A DNA stretch of 14,384 nucleotides from contig JALRDW010000100.1 of NCBI GenBank assembly GCA_023262065.1, positions 1 through 14,384 on the forward strand, written 5' to 3'. The stretch comes from Acidimicrobiia bacterium (GTDB lineage: Bacteria > Actinomycetota > Acidimicrobiia > IMCC26256). The notes under the pieces are model-generated. The model saw nothing but the letters and a program-made list of their open reading frames with translations, was not told the origin of the DNA and searched no databases. Each line of letters begins with the position of its first letter. Within the stretch, counting starts at the first letter, position 1. Both the position numbers and the translations under genes were made by a program. This document shows, piece by piece, positions 7,350-13,251 of this stretch.

Positions 7350-7837
7350 TCGAGGTGCTCATCTGGTACATCGGTGCGTCCATCGTGGCGGTCCTCGTGG
7401 TGTTCGACTCGAGCGGACTCGACCACCGGCTCATCGCGCTCGGTGCGCTCGCCCCGCTCCTCCTCGACCTGCCGGTCGGGCACATGGCCTACGGCCACAC
7501 CCTCGTGCTCGGGGTCCTGCTGCTCGGCGTCACCATGGTCGGCACGATCGGGCGGTCCCGGCTCCTGCGCCGACGCCTGCTGTGCCTTCCGATCGGCGTG
7601 CTCGCCGGGTTGCTGCTCTCCGGTGCGTTCCTCCACGACGAGGTCTTCCTCTGGCCGTTCATCGGCGACGGCTTCGGGTCGGTGTCCCTGTGGCCGCCGC
7701 TCACCGTGGGCGTGCTCGCCGAGGGGATCGGGATCGCATGCTGCGGTTGGATCTGGTCGCGCTGCGGACTCGCGGACCGGGGACGGCGATCGGTGTTCCT
7801 GCGGACGGGTCGGCTCACCGATCCGGTGGCGCGGTGA
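7346..7837 (+). CDS. polytopic membrane protein of unknown function
   Basis: A 163-residue hydrophobic protein with about five predicted membrane segments: residues 3-21, 28-45, 50-70, 76-96 and about 118-140. It has an arginine-rich loop (RSRLLRRRLL) between segments three and four and a basic C-terminal tail. I do not recognise the family. GTG at 7346 overlaps the RNase HI stop, and its TGA overlaps the phosphatase GTG, so it is embedded in the operon and likely co-translated. GTG at 7355 is an in-frame alternative. It sits exactly where mycobacterial Rv2228c joins RNase HI to the phosphatase domain, so it may be an insertion between two formerly linked partners or a remnant of the ancestral arrangement. 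Confidence 0.82.
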   Translation: MIEVLIWYIGASIVAVLVVFDSSGLDHRLIALGALAPLLLDLPVGHMAYGHTLVLGVLLLGVTMVGTIGRSRLLRRRLLCLPIGVLAGLLLSGAFLHDEVFLWPFIGDGFGSVSLWPPLTVGVLAEGIGIACCGWIWSRCGLADRGRRSVFLRTGRLTDPVAR

Positions 7838-8415
7838 TCCTCCTCGCCCGGCACGGGCAGACCGAGGCGAACCGCGACGGCCTGCTCGTCGGGCGCATCG
7901 ATCCGCCGCTCACCGCGCTCGGGGTCGAGCAGGCCGACCGACTCGGCGCTGCGCTGGCGTCGTCGGGCGCGGTCCGGGTCGTGGCGAGTCCGTTGGCCCG
8001 GACGCGGGCCACCGCCGTCGCCATCGCGGGTCCGCTCGGCCTCGAGGTCGAGGTCGACGACCGTCTCGTGGAGATGGATTACGGCGCGTGGGACGGCATG
8101 CCCCTCGCCGAGATCCCGATCGAGACCTGGCGGTCGTGGCGCACGGACCCCGACTTCCGACCGCCGGAGGGCGAGAGTCTGCGCGACGTGTCCCGGCGGG
8201 TGGGGGCGGCGATGGGGGAGTGGCTCACCACCGACGAGGTGGTGATCGCGGTCACCCACGTGTCCCCGATCAAGGCCGCGCTCACCTGGGCCCTCGGTGC
8301 GCCCGAGACCATGGCCTGGCGGATGTTCGTGGAGGTCGCCTCGGTCTCCCGGATCGGACTGCGGCAGGGCGCGCCCTGCATGCTCGGGTTCAACGACACC
8401 GCGCACCTCGCCTGA
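7834..8415 (+). CDS. histidine phosphatase family protein (CobC/GpmB-like)
   Basis: A 193-residue member of the histidine phosphatase (phosphoglycerate mutase-like) superfamily. The phosphohistidine nucleophile is H7 in the N-terminal LLARHGQTEAN; the SPLARTRATA arginine segment, the acidic VEMDYGAWDG and the second histidine H142 in VTHVSPIKAAL complete the active site. Members dephosphorylate small substrates such as alpha-ribazole phosphate; the substrate here is unknown and no cobalamin gene is in the window. Linkage to RNase HI recalls the C-terminal domain of mycobacterial Rv2228c. GTG at 7834 overlaps the upstream stop as GTGA and places RHG at the usual distance from the N-terminus; longer in-frame starts would overlap the membrane-protein gene. 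It is the last gene of the operon and converges on bioB 22 bases away. Confidence 0.92.
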   Translation: MILLARHGQTEANRDGLLVGRIDPPLTALGVEQADRLGAALASSGAVRVVASPLARTRATAVAIAGPLGLEVEVDDRLVEMDYGAWDGMPLAEIPIETWRSWRTDPDFRPPEGESLRDVSRRVGAAMGEWLTTDEVVIAVTHVSPIKAALTWALGAPETMAWRMFVEVASVSRIGLRQGAPCMLGFNDTAHLA

Positions 8416-8442
8416 TCGGAGCAGGGCGCAGGACGGATCAGG
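8411..8442. terminator. inverted repeat spanning convergent phosphatase and bioB stops
   Basis: Perfect 7-base arms CCTGATC (8411-8417) and GATCAGG (8436-8442) flank an 18-base loop. Each arm contains a stop codon: TGA 8413-8415 for the phosphatase and its complement at 8438-8440 for bioB. There is no U-tract. A shared bidirectional terminator is plausible from position. Confidence 0.4.
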
Positions 8443-9514
8443 TGGTGGTGACCGGGATGGTCGTGCGCGCCGGCTTGGCCGGCAGCGCGTGCGAACCGGT
8501 CGCGTCGACGACGAACCGTCCCTCGCCGGGCCCCTCGGCGACCGGCATCCCGAGCGCCTCGAGGAGGGCGTGGTCGGCCTCCGGCGAGCGGCCGGTCGTC
8601 GTGAGGTAGTTCCCGACGATGAGGGCGTTGGCCCCGGCGAGCAGCCCCATGCCCTGCAGCTCGCCGAGCACACGCTCGCGTCCGCCGGCCAGCCGCAGCC
8701 ACGCGCTCGGGAGGATGAGGCGGAACAGCGCGATCGCCTGCAGCGCCTCGCGGGCCGACATCGTCTCGTGGTCGGCGAGGGGCGTGCCGGGGCGGGGATC
8801 GAGCAGGTTGATCGGAACCTCGCACGGACCGAGCTCCGCGAGTTCGAACGCGAAGTCGATGCGCTGCTCGAGCGTCTCACCCATGCCGAGGATCCCGCCG
8901 CAGCACAGCTCCATCCCGGCGTCGATCGCCAGGCGCGCCGTCTCGACCCGGTCGTCGTAGGTGTGGGTCGTGCACAGTTCGGGGAACCGGGCTCGGGGCG
9001 CTTCGAGGTTGTGGTTGTAGCGACGCACGCCGGCGTCGGCGAGGCGCTGCGCCTGAGCGGGGGTGAGGAGGCCGAGGGAGCAGGCGACCTCGAGGCCGGT
9101 CTGCTCGTGCACGGCGTCGACGGCCTCGATGACCTTGTCGAGGAGTCGCTCCGACGGGCCGCGGACGGCGACGACGATGCAGAACTGGGTGGCGCCGGCG
9201 GCCCGGGTGGCGTGCGCGGCGGCGAGGACCTCCTCGAGGTCGAGGAAGGCGTAGACGTCCACGCCCGTGTCGAACTTCACCGACTGGGAGCAGAACGCGC
9301 AGTCCTCGGGGCAGGCCCCCGACTTCGCGTTGATGAGGCTCTCGAGCTCGACCGAGTCCCCGCAGTACTCGAGGCGGACGCGGTGGGCGAGGGCGACGAG
9401 GTCGGGGAGGAGGTCGAGCGGCTCCTGAGCCACGGCGACGGCCTCGGCCCGGGTGAGCGGGCGGCGCTCGACGAGGAGGGCCCGTTCGGCGGTGGCGAGG
9501 GCATCGGACGGCAT
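8438..9514 (-). CDS. bioB: biotin synthase, radical SAM
   Basis: A 358-residue biotin synthase, which inserts sulfur into dethiobiotin in the last step of biotin synthesis. The radical-SAM CxxxCxxC is C68/C72/C75 in GACPEDCAFCSQS. The second-cluster ligands of E. coli BioB (C97, C128, C188, R260) align with C112 (QFCIVV), C145 (EVACSLG), C204 (LCCGGILGMGET) and R279 (RLAGGRE). YNHNLE and the E. coli-like barrel order are intact. ATG at 9514 has GGAGG just upstream. The C-terminus carries a short Thr/Pro-rich extension. A TATCCT -10 element lies at 9565-9560, giving a leader of roughly 40 bases. No other biotin gene is in the window. The divergent neighbour is a BldC-like regulator. Confidence 0.97.
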   Translation of the reverse strand: MPSDALATAERALLVERRPLTRAEAVAVAQEPLDLLPDLVALAHRVRLEYCGDSVELESLINAKSGACPEDCAFCSQSVKFDTGVDVYAFLDLEEVLAAAHATRAAGATQFCIVVAVRGPSERLLDKVIEAVDAVHEQTGLEVACSLGLLTPAQAQRLADAGVRRYNHNLEAPRARFPELCTTHTYDDRVETARLAIDAGMELCCGGILGMGETLEQRIDFAFELAELGPCEVPINLLDPRPGTPLADHETMSAREALQAIALFRLILPSAWLRLAGGRERVLGELQGMGLLAGANALIVGNYLTTTGRSPEADHALLEALGMPVAEGPGEGRFVVDATGSHALPAKPARTTIPVTTT

Positions 9515-9541
9515 GGATCCTCCACGGTGGGCGTGGTCGGC

Positions 9542-9556
9542 GGGCGGGCGGGCGGG
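9542..9556 (+). repeat. four-run G-tract (G-quadruplex motif) in bioB leader
   Basis: GGGCGGGCGGGCGGG has four G3 runs with single-base loops on the plus strand, which is the template strand for bioB. It lies between the bioB -10 element and its ribosome site, so the mRNA leader would be the C-rich complement. It meets the sequence rule for a G-quadruplex; folding is not shown. Confidence 0.6.
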
Positions 9557-9559
9557 CTG

Positions 9560-9565
9560 AGGATA
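9560..9565 (-). promoter_or_regulatory. -10 element TATCCT for bioB
   Basis: On the minus strand TATCCT fits TANNNT and lies 45 bases upstream of the bioB start, with GGAGG between. No clear -35 box is seen. No recognisable biotin-repressor operator is present. Confidence 0.45.
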
Positions 9566-9752
9566 GCGACCGGAAGCGCCCCGGGCGGGCGCTGGAACGG
9601 GGCCCGGGACGGGTCCGCGATGAATTCCCGCACCGAGCCCTGCGGATGGGGCATGATGAAACGCAGCCGCACCAGTCGTCGGGGCAGGAGAGCGATCCGC
9701 GGTGCTCGAGTCCACTCGCGTCCCGCCGGGGCGCGGCAGCCGGGGAGCGGCG

Positions 9753-9950
9753 ATGATGGAACCGACGACGAGGCCGGAGCGACTCATGACGCCCGGCGAG
9801 GTGGCCACGCTGTTCCGGGTGCACGTGTCGACGGTGGCCCGATGGGCGACCGAGGGGCGACTCCGGGCGATCGTCACGCCGGGAGGGCACCGGCGGTACC
9901 GGCGTGAGGACGTCGAGGAACTCTACGGGCGGTCCGGTGGCACCGAGTAG
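9753..9950 (+). CDS. BldC-like MerR-type helix-turn-helix regulator
   Basis: A 65-residue protein that is almost entirely a winged helix-turn-helix of the BldC kind. MTPGEVATLFRVHVSTVARWATEGRL (residues 12-37) is the HTH, and GGHRRYRREDVEELY (44-58) is the wing and last helix. Streptomyces BldC is 68 residues and shares TPAEVATMFRV, TVTRWA and GGHRRYR, so the match is close. BldC-type proteins lack an effector domain and bind repeated sites cooperatively. ATG at 9753 (or the adjacent ATG at 9756) is preceded by GGGGAG at 9742; GTG at 9702 is a longer alternative. Divergent from bioB. Which genes it controls cannot be read here; autoregulation or control of bioB is possible. Confidence 0.9.
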   Translation: MMEPTTRPERLMTPGEVATLFRVHVSTVARWATEGRLRAIVTPGGHRRYRREDVEELYGRSGGTE

Positions 9951-9989
9951 CGGGAGCTCGCATTCCTCGCGATCCACGCGACGACGGCG

Positions 9990-9995
9990 TAACCT
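9990..9995 (+). promoter_or_regulatory. -10 element TAACCT, leaderless geometry
   Basis: TAACCT (TANNNT) ends 7 bases before the ATG at 10003, the same spacing as at 6189-6194. No ribosome site lies between, so a leaderless transcript is predicted. Confidence 0.6.
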
Positions 9996-10002
9996 GCGGC
10001 CC

Positions 10003-10380
10003 ATGCCCTCCCCCTCGAAGTCCGGTGCGAGCCGCGCCCAGCAGCGCCTGCGGGTCGCCGCGGTCCTCGTGGTCGGCATCGGCCTGATGGCCGGAGCCTT
10101 CCTCGGCGTCTTCGTCGGGGCGCTCTCGATCACGATCCCGACGGGGGTCGATCAGTCCTACCGCACGGTCAACATGACCCTGCAGCCCGTGAAACTCGCC
10201 GCCGGCCAGGCCCGGGCCTTCAACTGGCTGGTGTTCCTGCTCGTGTTCGGTCCGTCGCTCATCTCGAGCGCGATCCTGTTCTCCGGGGCCGAGGTCTGCG
10301 GAGCCGTGGCGCGGCGGACCCGGACCCGCACCTCGTCCGGTGCGCCGGGCGGTGGGGACACGATCACGCTCGGCGACTGA
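10003..10380 (+). CDS. small membrane protein, unknown function
   Basis: A 125-residue protein with two predicted membrane segments, about residues 17-42 (VAAVLVVGIGLMAGAFLGVF) and 70-95 (NWLVFLLVFGPSLISSAILF). A short exported or loop region with several polar residues lies between, and the cytoplasmic tail is basic then glycine-rich. I do not recognise a family. ATG at 10003 follows a TAACCT -10 element by 7 bases, arguing for an independent leaderless promoter rather than read-through from the BldC-like gene. Codon use is normal for the window, with strong third-position G/C, so it is likely a real gene. A large inverted repeat begins five bases after its stop. Confidence 0.75.
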   Translation: MPSPSKSGASRAQQRLRVAAVLVVGIGLMAGAFLGVFVGALSITIPTGVDQSYRTVNMTLQPVKLAAGQARAFNWLVFLLVFGPSLISSAILFSGAEVCGAVARRTRTRTSSGAPGGGDTITLGD

Positions 10381-10385
10381 CGACC

Positions 10386-10418
10386 GGCGCGACCGTCGGT
10401 CGCGCCGTCGGTCGCGCC
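10386..10418 (+). repeat. inverted repeat with a duplicated right arm (alternative hairpins)
   Basis: Left arm GGCGCGACCG (10386-10395) is perfectly complementary to CGGTCGCGCC at 10397-10406 and again to the identical copy at 10409-10418. The copies are part of a perfect 12-base tandem repeat (GTCGGTCGCGCC at 10395-10406 and 10407-10418). The left arm can form either a tight or a 13-base-loop hairpin. It lies between the stop at 10380 and the next start at 10436. It could be a U-less terminator or a switch. Confidence 0.6.
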
Positions 10419-10435
10419 AGGATCGGACGCACGCG

Positions 10436-10681
10436 GTGACGACCACCATCATCTTCGGCTTCGTGCTCGGCGTTCCGGCCGGACTCCTCGCGATCGTCGA
10501 CATGTGGCGCTTCCCGCGCCGGGCGTACCGGATCTCCGGTCACCACAAACGCCGGTGGATCGGCTGGGCGATCGTGCTGACCCTCAGTGGGTGGGGGGGC
10601 CTCGTCATCGGCGCGTTCTGGCTCCTCAGCAACGCCCGGAACGACGTCGTGGACGTCACGGAACGTCAGCAACGGGTCTGA
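10436..10681 (+). CDS. small two-helix membrane protein, unknown function
   Basis: An 81-residue protein with two predicted membrane helices, about residues 3-21 and 46-68. They are separated by a basic loop (RFPRRAYRISGHHKRR), with a short charged tail. The second helix has a Trp-rich pattern (WIGWAIVLTLSGWGG...FWLL) somewhat like the N-terminal domain of cardiolipin-synthase-like proteins, but I would not assign it. GTG at 10436 was chosen because the hydrophobic segment begins immediately after it; the upstream in-frame extension from 10340 is arginine-rich and overlaps the previous gene and the hairpin. It lies 55 bases after the previous membrane protein and about 100 bases before the acyltransferase. 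Confidence 0.7.
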   Translation: MTTTIIFGFVLGVPAGLLAIVDMWRFPRRAYRISGHHKRRWIGWAIVLTLSGWGGLVIGAFWLLSNARNDVVDVTERQQRV

Positions 10682-10712
10682 CGGCCCCTTTCGTCCGGAC
10701 CGCCCCGAGCCC

Positions 10713-10718
10713 TACAGT
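10713..10718 (+). promoter_or_regulatory. -10 element TACAGT before the acyltransferase gene
   Basis: TACAGT fits TANNNT and would start transcription near 10726, giving a leader of about 55 bases to the ATG at 10781. It is supported only by the consensus match and position. Confidence 0.4.
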
Positions 10719-10780
10719 CGGGCCCCGCATCGGTCCGGGGGGACGCGTCGGTGGTGGTCGAGGGTTCGGAGCAGGGGAGC

Positions 10781-12763
10781 ATGTCGGCGTACCGGCCCGC
10801 GCTCGATGGTCTCCGGGCGGTCGCGGTGGGCGCCGTCGTCGCCTACCACCTCGACGGACGAGGACTGCGTGGCGGCTTCCTCGGGGTCGACACGTTCTTC
10901 GTGCTGAGCGGATTCCTCATCACGACCCTGCTGCTCCTCGAGCTCGAGCGGTCCCGACGCATCGCACTCGTCGCGTTCTGGGGTCGTCGACTCCGTCGCC
11001 TCCTCCCCGCGCTGCTCGGCGTGGTCGCTGCGGTCGCCGTCCACGCGTGGTTCGTCGCGCCGCCCACGGAGCGGGCGGCCGTCCGCGGCGATGCGCTCGC
11101 CGGACTCGCCTACGTCGCCAACTGGCGGTTCGTGGCCTCGGGGCAGTCCTACTTCGACCTGTTCAGCGCTCCGTCGCCGCTGCGCCACCTCTGGTCGCTG
11201 GCCATCGAGGAGCAGTTCTACCTGGTGTGGCCCCTCGTCGTGGTCGCGGTCGCCGCGTTCGGCGGGGGCATGCGCCGCACCCGGCTGGCGGTGGGTGTGA
11301 TCGCCGGGGTCGGCGCCGCGGCGTCGATCTGGGCGATGGCCCGGCTCTACGACGGTGCCGATCCGTCACGCGCGTACTACGGCACCGACGCCCGGGTGCA
11401 CACGATCCTCATCGGCTGTGTCCTGGCGGTCGTCGTCGTGCACTGGAAGCCACGTGGGCGGGTGCGCGCCGTCCTCGTCCAGGGGGCCGGGGTGCTCGCG
11501 CTCATCGGTGTCCTCGTCGCGTACGCGACCGTCTCCGATCGGGGGACCTGGCTCTACCACGGCGGCTCGGTCGCGTTCGCGGTCGCCGTCGCCGCGGTCG
11601 TGCTCGCCGCCGTGCAGGACACCGGGCCGATCGTTCGGGTCCTGGGCGTGGCCCCGGCGCGGGCGCTCGGACGCATCTCGTACGGCGTGTACCTCTGGCA
11701 CTGGCCGGTCATCGTCTGGCTGACGCCCGGCACCACCGACCTCGACGGGGCCGCGCTGGCCGGCCTCCGCCTCGCGGTCACCCTCGTCGCCGCCATCACC
11801 TCCTACCACCTGCTCGAGATGCCGGTCCGGGCCGGTGCGCTCCGCGGGTGGCGCGTCGCCGTGGCGACGCCGGCGGTCGTCGGCGCGGTCGTGGGAGCGA
11901 TCGTGCTCGGTACGTCGGGCGCGACCGTGCGACCGAACTACCTCGGCGGCGGGGGACCGTTGTCGTTCGCGATGCCGTGTCCCGAGCCCTCGGCGCCGGA
12001 GCGTGCGGCGGCCACGGCGGCGGCGTCGTCCGTCCCGGTCCGCCACGGAGGGGCGCCGCAGCGGGTGCTCGTGCTCGGGGACTCGGTGGCCTGCAGCCTG
12101 CGTGTCGGTCTCGAGGCGACCCGGCCGACGTCGGTGCGGCTCGTCGACGGCAGCGTGATCGGGTGCGGCATCGTCGCCGGGCGGGTCCGGAGCGAGTCGA
12201 TGCGGGTGCCGCGCCACCAGCGCCGGTGCGACCGGTACGCCGCAGCATCGCTGCGATCCGGGGTCCGGGCCCTCGGGGGCGAACCGGACGCGGTGGTGCT
12301 GCTCAGCACGTGGGAACGGTTCGACCTCGTCGTCGGTGGCCGGACCCTCCGAGCCGGGACGAAGGAATGGGAGTCCGAACTGACGCAGCGGCTCGACCGC
12401 CGGGTCGACTCCTTCGGGCAGCTCGGCGCCCGCGTGTTCCTGGCGCTGCCCGCGCCATCGACGGCGGGGAACTTCGGCGGGCGGATCGTGCGCAGCGACC
12501 ACGCGCTCGATCAGGCGATGCTCCGTCTCGGTGATTTCCTGACCCGGTACGCCCAGCGACGATCCGGCACGGTGTCGACGCTCGACCTCTCGGCACTCGT
12601 CTGTCCGGGCGGGCCGCCGTGTCGGCCGGTCGTGGACGGGCGACGTCTCCGACCGGCGGACGGCACGCACTTCGACCCCGCGGGTGCGGTCCGCGTCGCG
12701 TCCTGGGTCTGGGAACGCGTCGGGCGTGGCATCGAGCCGGTGGGTGAGCGCGCCGGCCGCTGA
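10781..12763 (+). CDS. acyltransferase 3 / SGNH hydrolase fusion (OafA-like)
   Basis: A 660-residue O-acyltransferase expected to move acyl groups across the membrane onto a surface glycan or lipid. The N-terminal acyltransferase-3 domain (about residues 1-370, some ten helices) opens with YRPALDGLRAVAVGAVVAYH, catalytic H23, then GGFLGVDTFFVLSGFLIT and the RRLRRLLPAL arginine motif; ISYGVYLWHWPV comes later. The C-terminal extracytoplasmic SGNH-like domain has the GDS block (LVLGDSVACSL, S435) and the distal DGTH pair (D627, H630). ATG at 10781 has GGAG 9 bases upstream; GTG at 10751 with a G-rich tract 7 bases ahead is an alternative adding ten residues. Acceptor is unknown. It converges on csrA with 21 bases between. 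Confidence 0.93.
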   Translation: MSAYRPALDGLRAVAVGAVVAYHLDGRGLRGGFLGVDTFFVLSGFLITTLLLLELERSRRIALVAFWGRRLRRLLPALLGVVAAVAVHAWFVAPPTERAAVRGDALAGLAYVANWRFVASGQSYFDLFSAPSPLRHLWSLAIEEQFYLVWPLVVVAVAAFGGGMRRTRLAVGVIAGVGAAASIWAMARLYDGADPSRAYYGTDARVHTILIGCVLAVVVVHWKPRGRVRAVLVQGAGVLALIGVLVAYATVSDRGTWLYHGGSVAFAVAVAAVVLAAVQDTGPIVRVLGVAPARALGRISYGVYLWHWPVIVWLTPGTTDLDGAALAGLRLAVTLVAAITSYHLLEMPVRAGALRGWRVAVATPAVVGAVVGAIVLGTSGATVRPNYLGGGGPLSFAMPCPEPSAPERAAATAAASSVPVRHGGAPQRVLVLGDSVACSLRVGLEATRPTSVRLVDGSVIGCGIVAGRVRSESMRVPRHQRRCDRYAAASLRSGVRALGGEPDAVVLLSTWERFDLVVGGRTLRAGTKEWESELTQRLDRRVDSFGQLGARVFLALPAPSTAGNFGGRIVRSDHALDQAMLRLGDFLTRYAQRRSGTVSTLDLSALVCPGGPPCRPVVDGRRLRPADGTHFDPAGAVRVASWVWERVGRGIEPVGERAGR

Positions 12764-12778
12764 GTGGCGGGTGGGTCG

Positions 12779-12795
12779 GCGCCCTCAGAGGGCGC
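12779..12795. terminator. perfect inverted repeat between acyltransferase and csrA ends
   Basis: GCGCCCTC and GAGGGCGC are perfectly complementary around one central base (effective 6-pair stem, 5-base loop). It begins 15 bases after the acyltransferase stop and contains the csrA stop (12785-12787). There is no U-tract. Probable bidirectional terminator. Confidence 0.5.
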
Positions 12796-12982
12796 GCAGG
12801 CGCGGCTGTGACGGATGCCGGAGCCGGCTCGCCTCGACCTCGGTGCGTTCGACGCGTGCCGCCTTGGGTGCATCGACCCCGAGGCACACGTTCGCGCCGT
12901 CGAGGACCGTGATGCGCACCTCGGTGCCGTCGGGCATCGTGATGACGACCCCCTCGCCGTCGTCCCGGGTGATCATGTGCAT
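12785..12982 (-). CDS. csrA: CsrA-family translational regulator (divergent)
   Basis: A 65-residue RNA-binding regulator of the CsrA/RsmA family; dimers bind GGA motifs in mRNA leaders and block ribosome binding. The core lines up with E. coli CsrA: MHMITRDDGEGVVI corresponds to MLILTRRVGETLMI, VRITVLDGANVCLGVDAPK to [21 protein letters not shown], and VERTEV to VHREEI. Arg6 and the key C-terminal Arg (R46, E. coli R44) are kept, but the second basic residue (E. coli R7) is Asp. The tail after residue 50 is Arg/Pro-rich. ATG at 12982 has a strong GGGGAGGG ribosome site; ATG at 12976 is an alternative. A sigma-28-like promoter lies at 13056-13029. In Gram-positive bacteria csrA commonly sits with flagellar genes and controls flagellin; FliW is not in this window. 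Confidence 0.9.
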   Translation of the reverse strand: MHMITRDDGEGVVITMPDGTEVRITVLDGANVCLGVDAPKAARVERTEVEASRLRHPSQPRLRAL

Positions 12983-12985
12983 GGT

Positions 12986-13012
12986 TCCCTCCCCGTCCAC
13001 CGTGGGCCCTCC
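12986..13012 (-). promoter_or_regulatory. cluster of GGA motifs over the csrA ribosome site
   Basis: The csrA leader holds four GGA triplets on the minus strand (13012-13010, 12998-12996, 12992-12990 and 12988-12986), the last two within the ribosome site. CsrA is known to recognise GGA, so feedback repression is possible. GGA is frequent in G-rich leaders, which weakens the case. Confidence 0.35.
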
Positions 13013-13028
13013 GCCCCAGGTGACGCCT

Positions 13029-13056
13029 CTGTCGGCATCCAACGGCCGGGACTTGA
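13029..13056 (-). promoter_or_regulatory. sigma-28 (FliA/WhiG)-like promoter for csrA
   Basis: On the minus strand TCAAGTCC (13056-13049), 12 bases, then GCCGACAG (13036-13029). The sigma-28 consensus is TAAA-N15/16-GCCGATAA. Here TCAA-N16-GCCGACAG matches 3 of 4 and 6 of 8 positions. The predicted start near 13021 gives a leader of about 40 bases containing the csrA ribosome site. Confidence 0.6.
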
Positions 13057-13067
13057 GCGCGGTTCCC

Positions 13068-13081
13068 GGGCCCTTCGGCCC
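13068..13081. repeat. short hairpin between the 51-codon ORF and csrA
   Basis: GGGCC and GGCCC form a 5-pair stem around CTTC. It lies 14 bases downstream of the 51-codon ORF stop and just upstream of the csrA promoter, so it could separate the two transcripts. The stem is short. Confidence 0.3.
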
Positions 13082-13095
13082 AGGGGCGGGGGATC

Positions 13096-13251
13096 TCAGG
13101 CGGCGCGGCGGTGCGGCTCGGGGTCGGCGCACTCGTCCGAGGGGGTCGGCGGCCCGGTGGGTGCCGGCGACGCCGCGAGTTCCTGCCACGAGGCGATCGC
13201 ACGGCACGCGATGCGTGCGGCGAGGTCGAGGATGCCGGTCGTCTGGTCCAT
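13096..13251 (-). CDS. 51-residue protein, unknown function, sigma-28-like promoter
   Basis: A short protein: an N-terminal helix-forming half (MDQTTGILDLAARIACRAIA, then SWQELAA) and a Pro-rich, acidic, then basic tail. No family recognised. ATG at 13251 is preceded by GGAGGGGGC, but that stretch overlaps and follows the -10 box of a sigma-28-like promoter ending 7 bases before the ATG, so the message may be leaderless. It is upstream of csrA in the same direction, 113 bases away, with a second promoter between. Coding evidence: sensible composition, in-register start with both promoter and ribosome-site candidates, and an immediate stop. The longer open frame upstream in this reading frame runs antisense through the divergent gene and is rejected. 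It could be a small flagellum-associated protein, but that rests only on the promoter. Confidence 0.55.
   Translation of the reverse strand: MDQTTGILDLAARIACRAIASWQELAASPAPTGPPTPSDECADPEPHRRAA

Noticed and set aside
9531..9556. The CGGG repeat as a CRISPR or minisatellite
   Set aside because: It is only four 4-base units with no spacers; better described as a G-tract.
9515..9877. Upstream extension of BioB to 479 codons
   Set aside because: It runs through the bioB promoter and antisense into the BldC-like gene. ATG 9514 has GGAGG and gives a normal BioB length.
10504..12534. A 676-codon plus-strand open frame overlapping the acyltransferase
   Set aside because: The product is low-complexity Arg/Gly/Ala-rich and lies in the frame next to a protein with clear acyltransferase-3 and SGNH motifs.
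12983..13207. N-terminal extension of CsrA to 140 residues
   Set aside because: The extension is Pro/Arg-rich, overlaps the 51-codon ORF and the promoter, and CsrA always begins at the MxxxTR strand.
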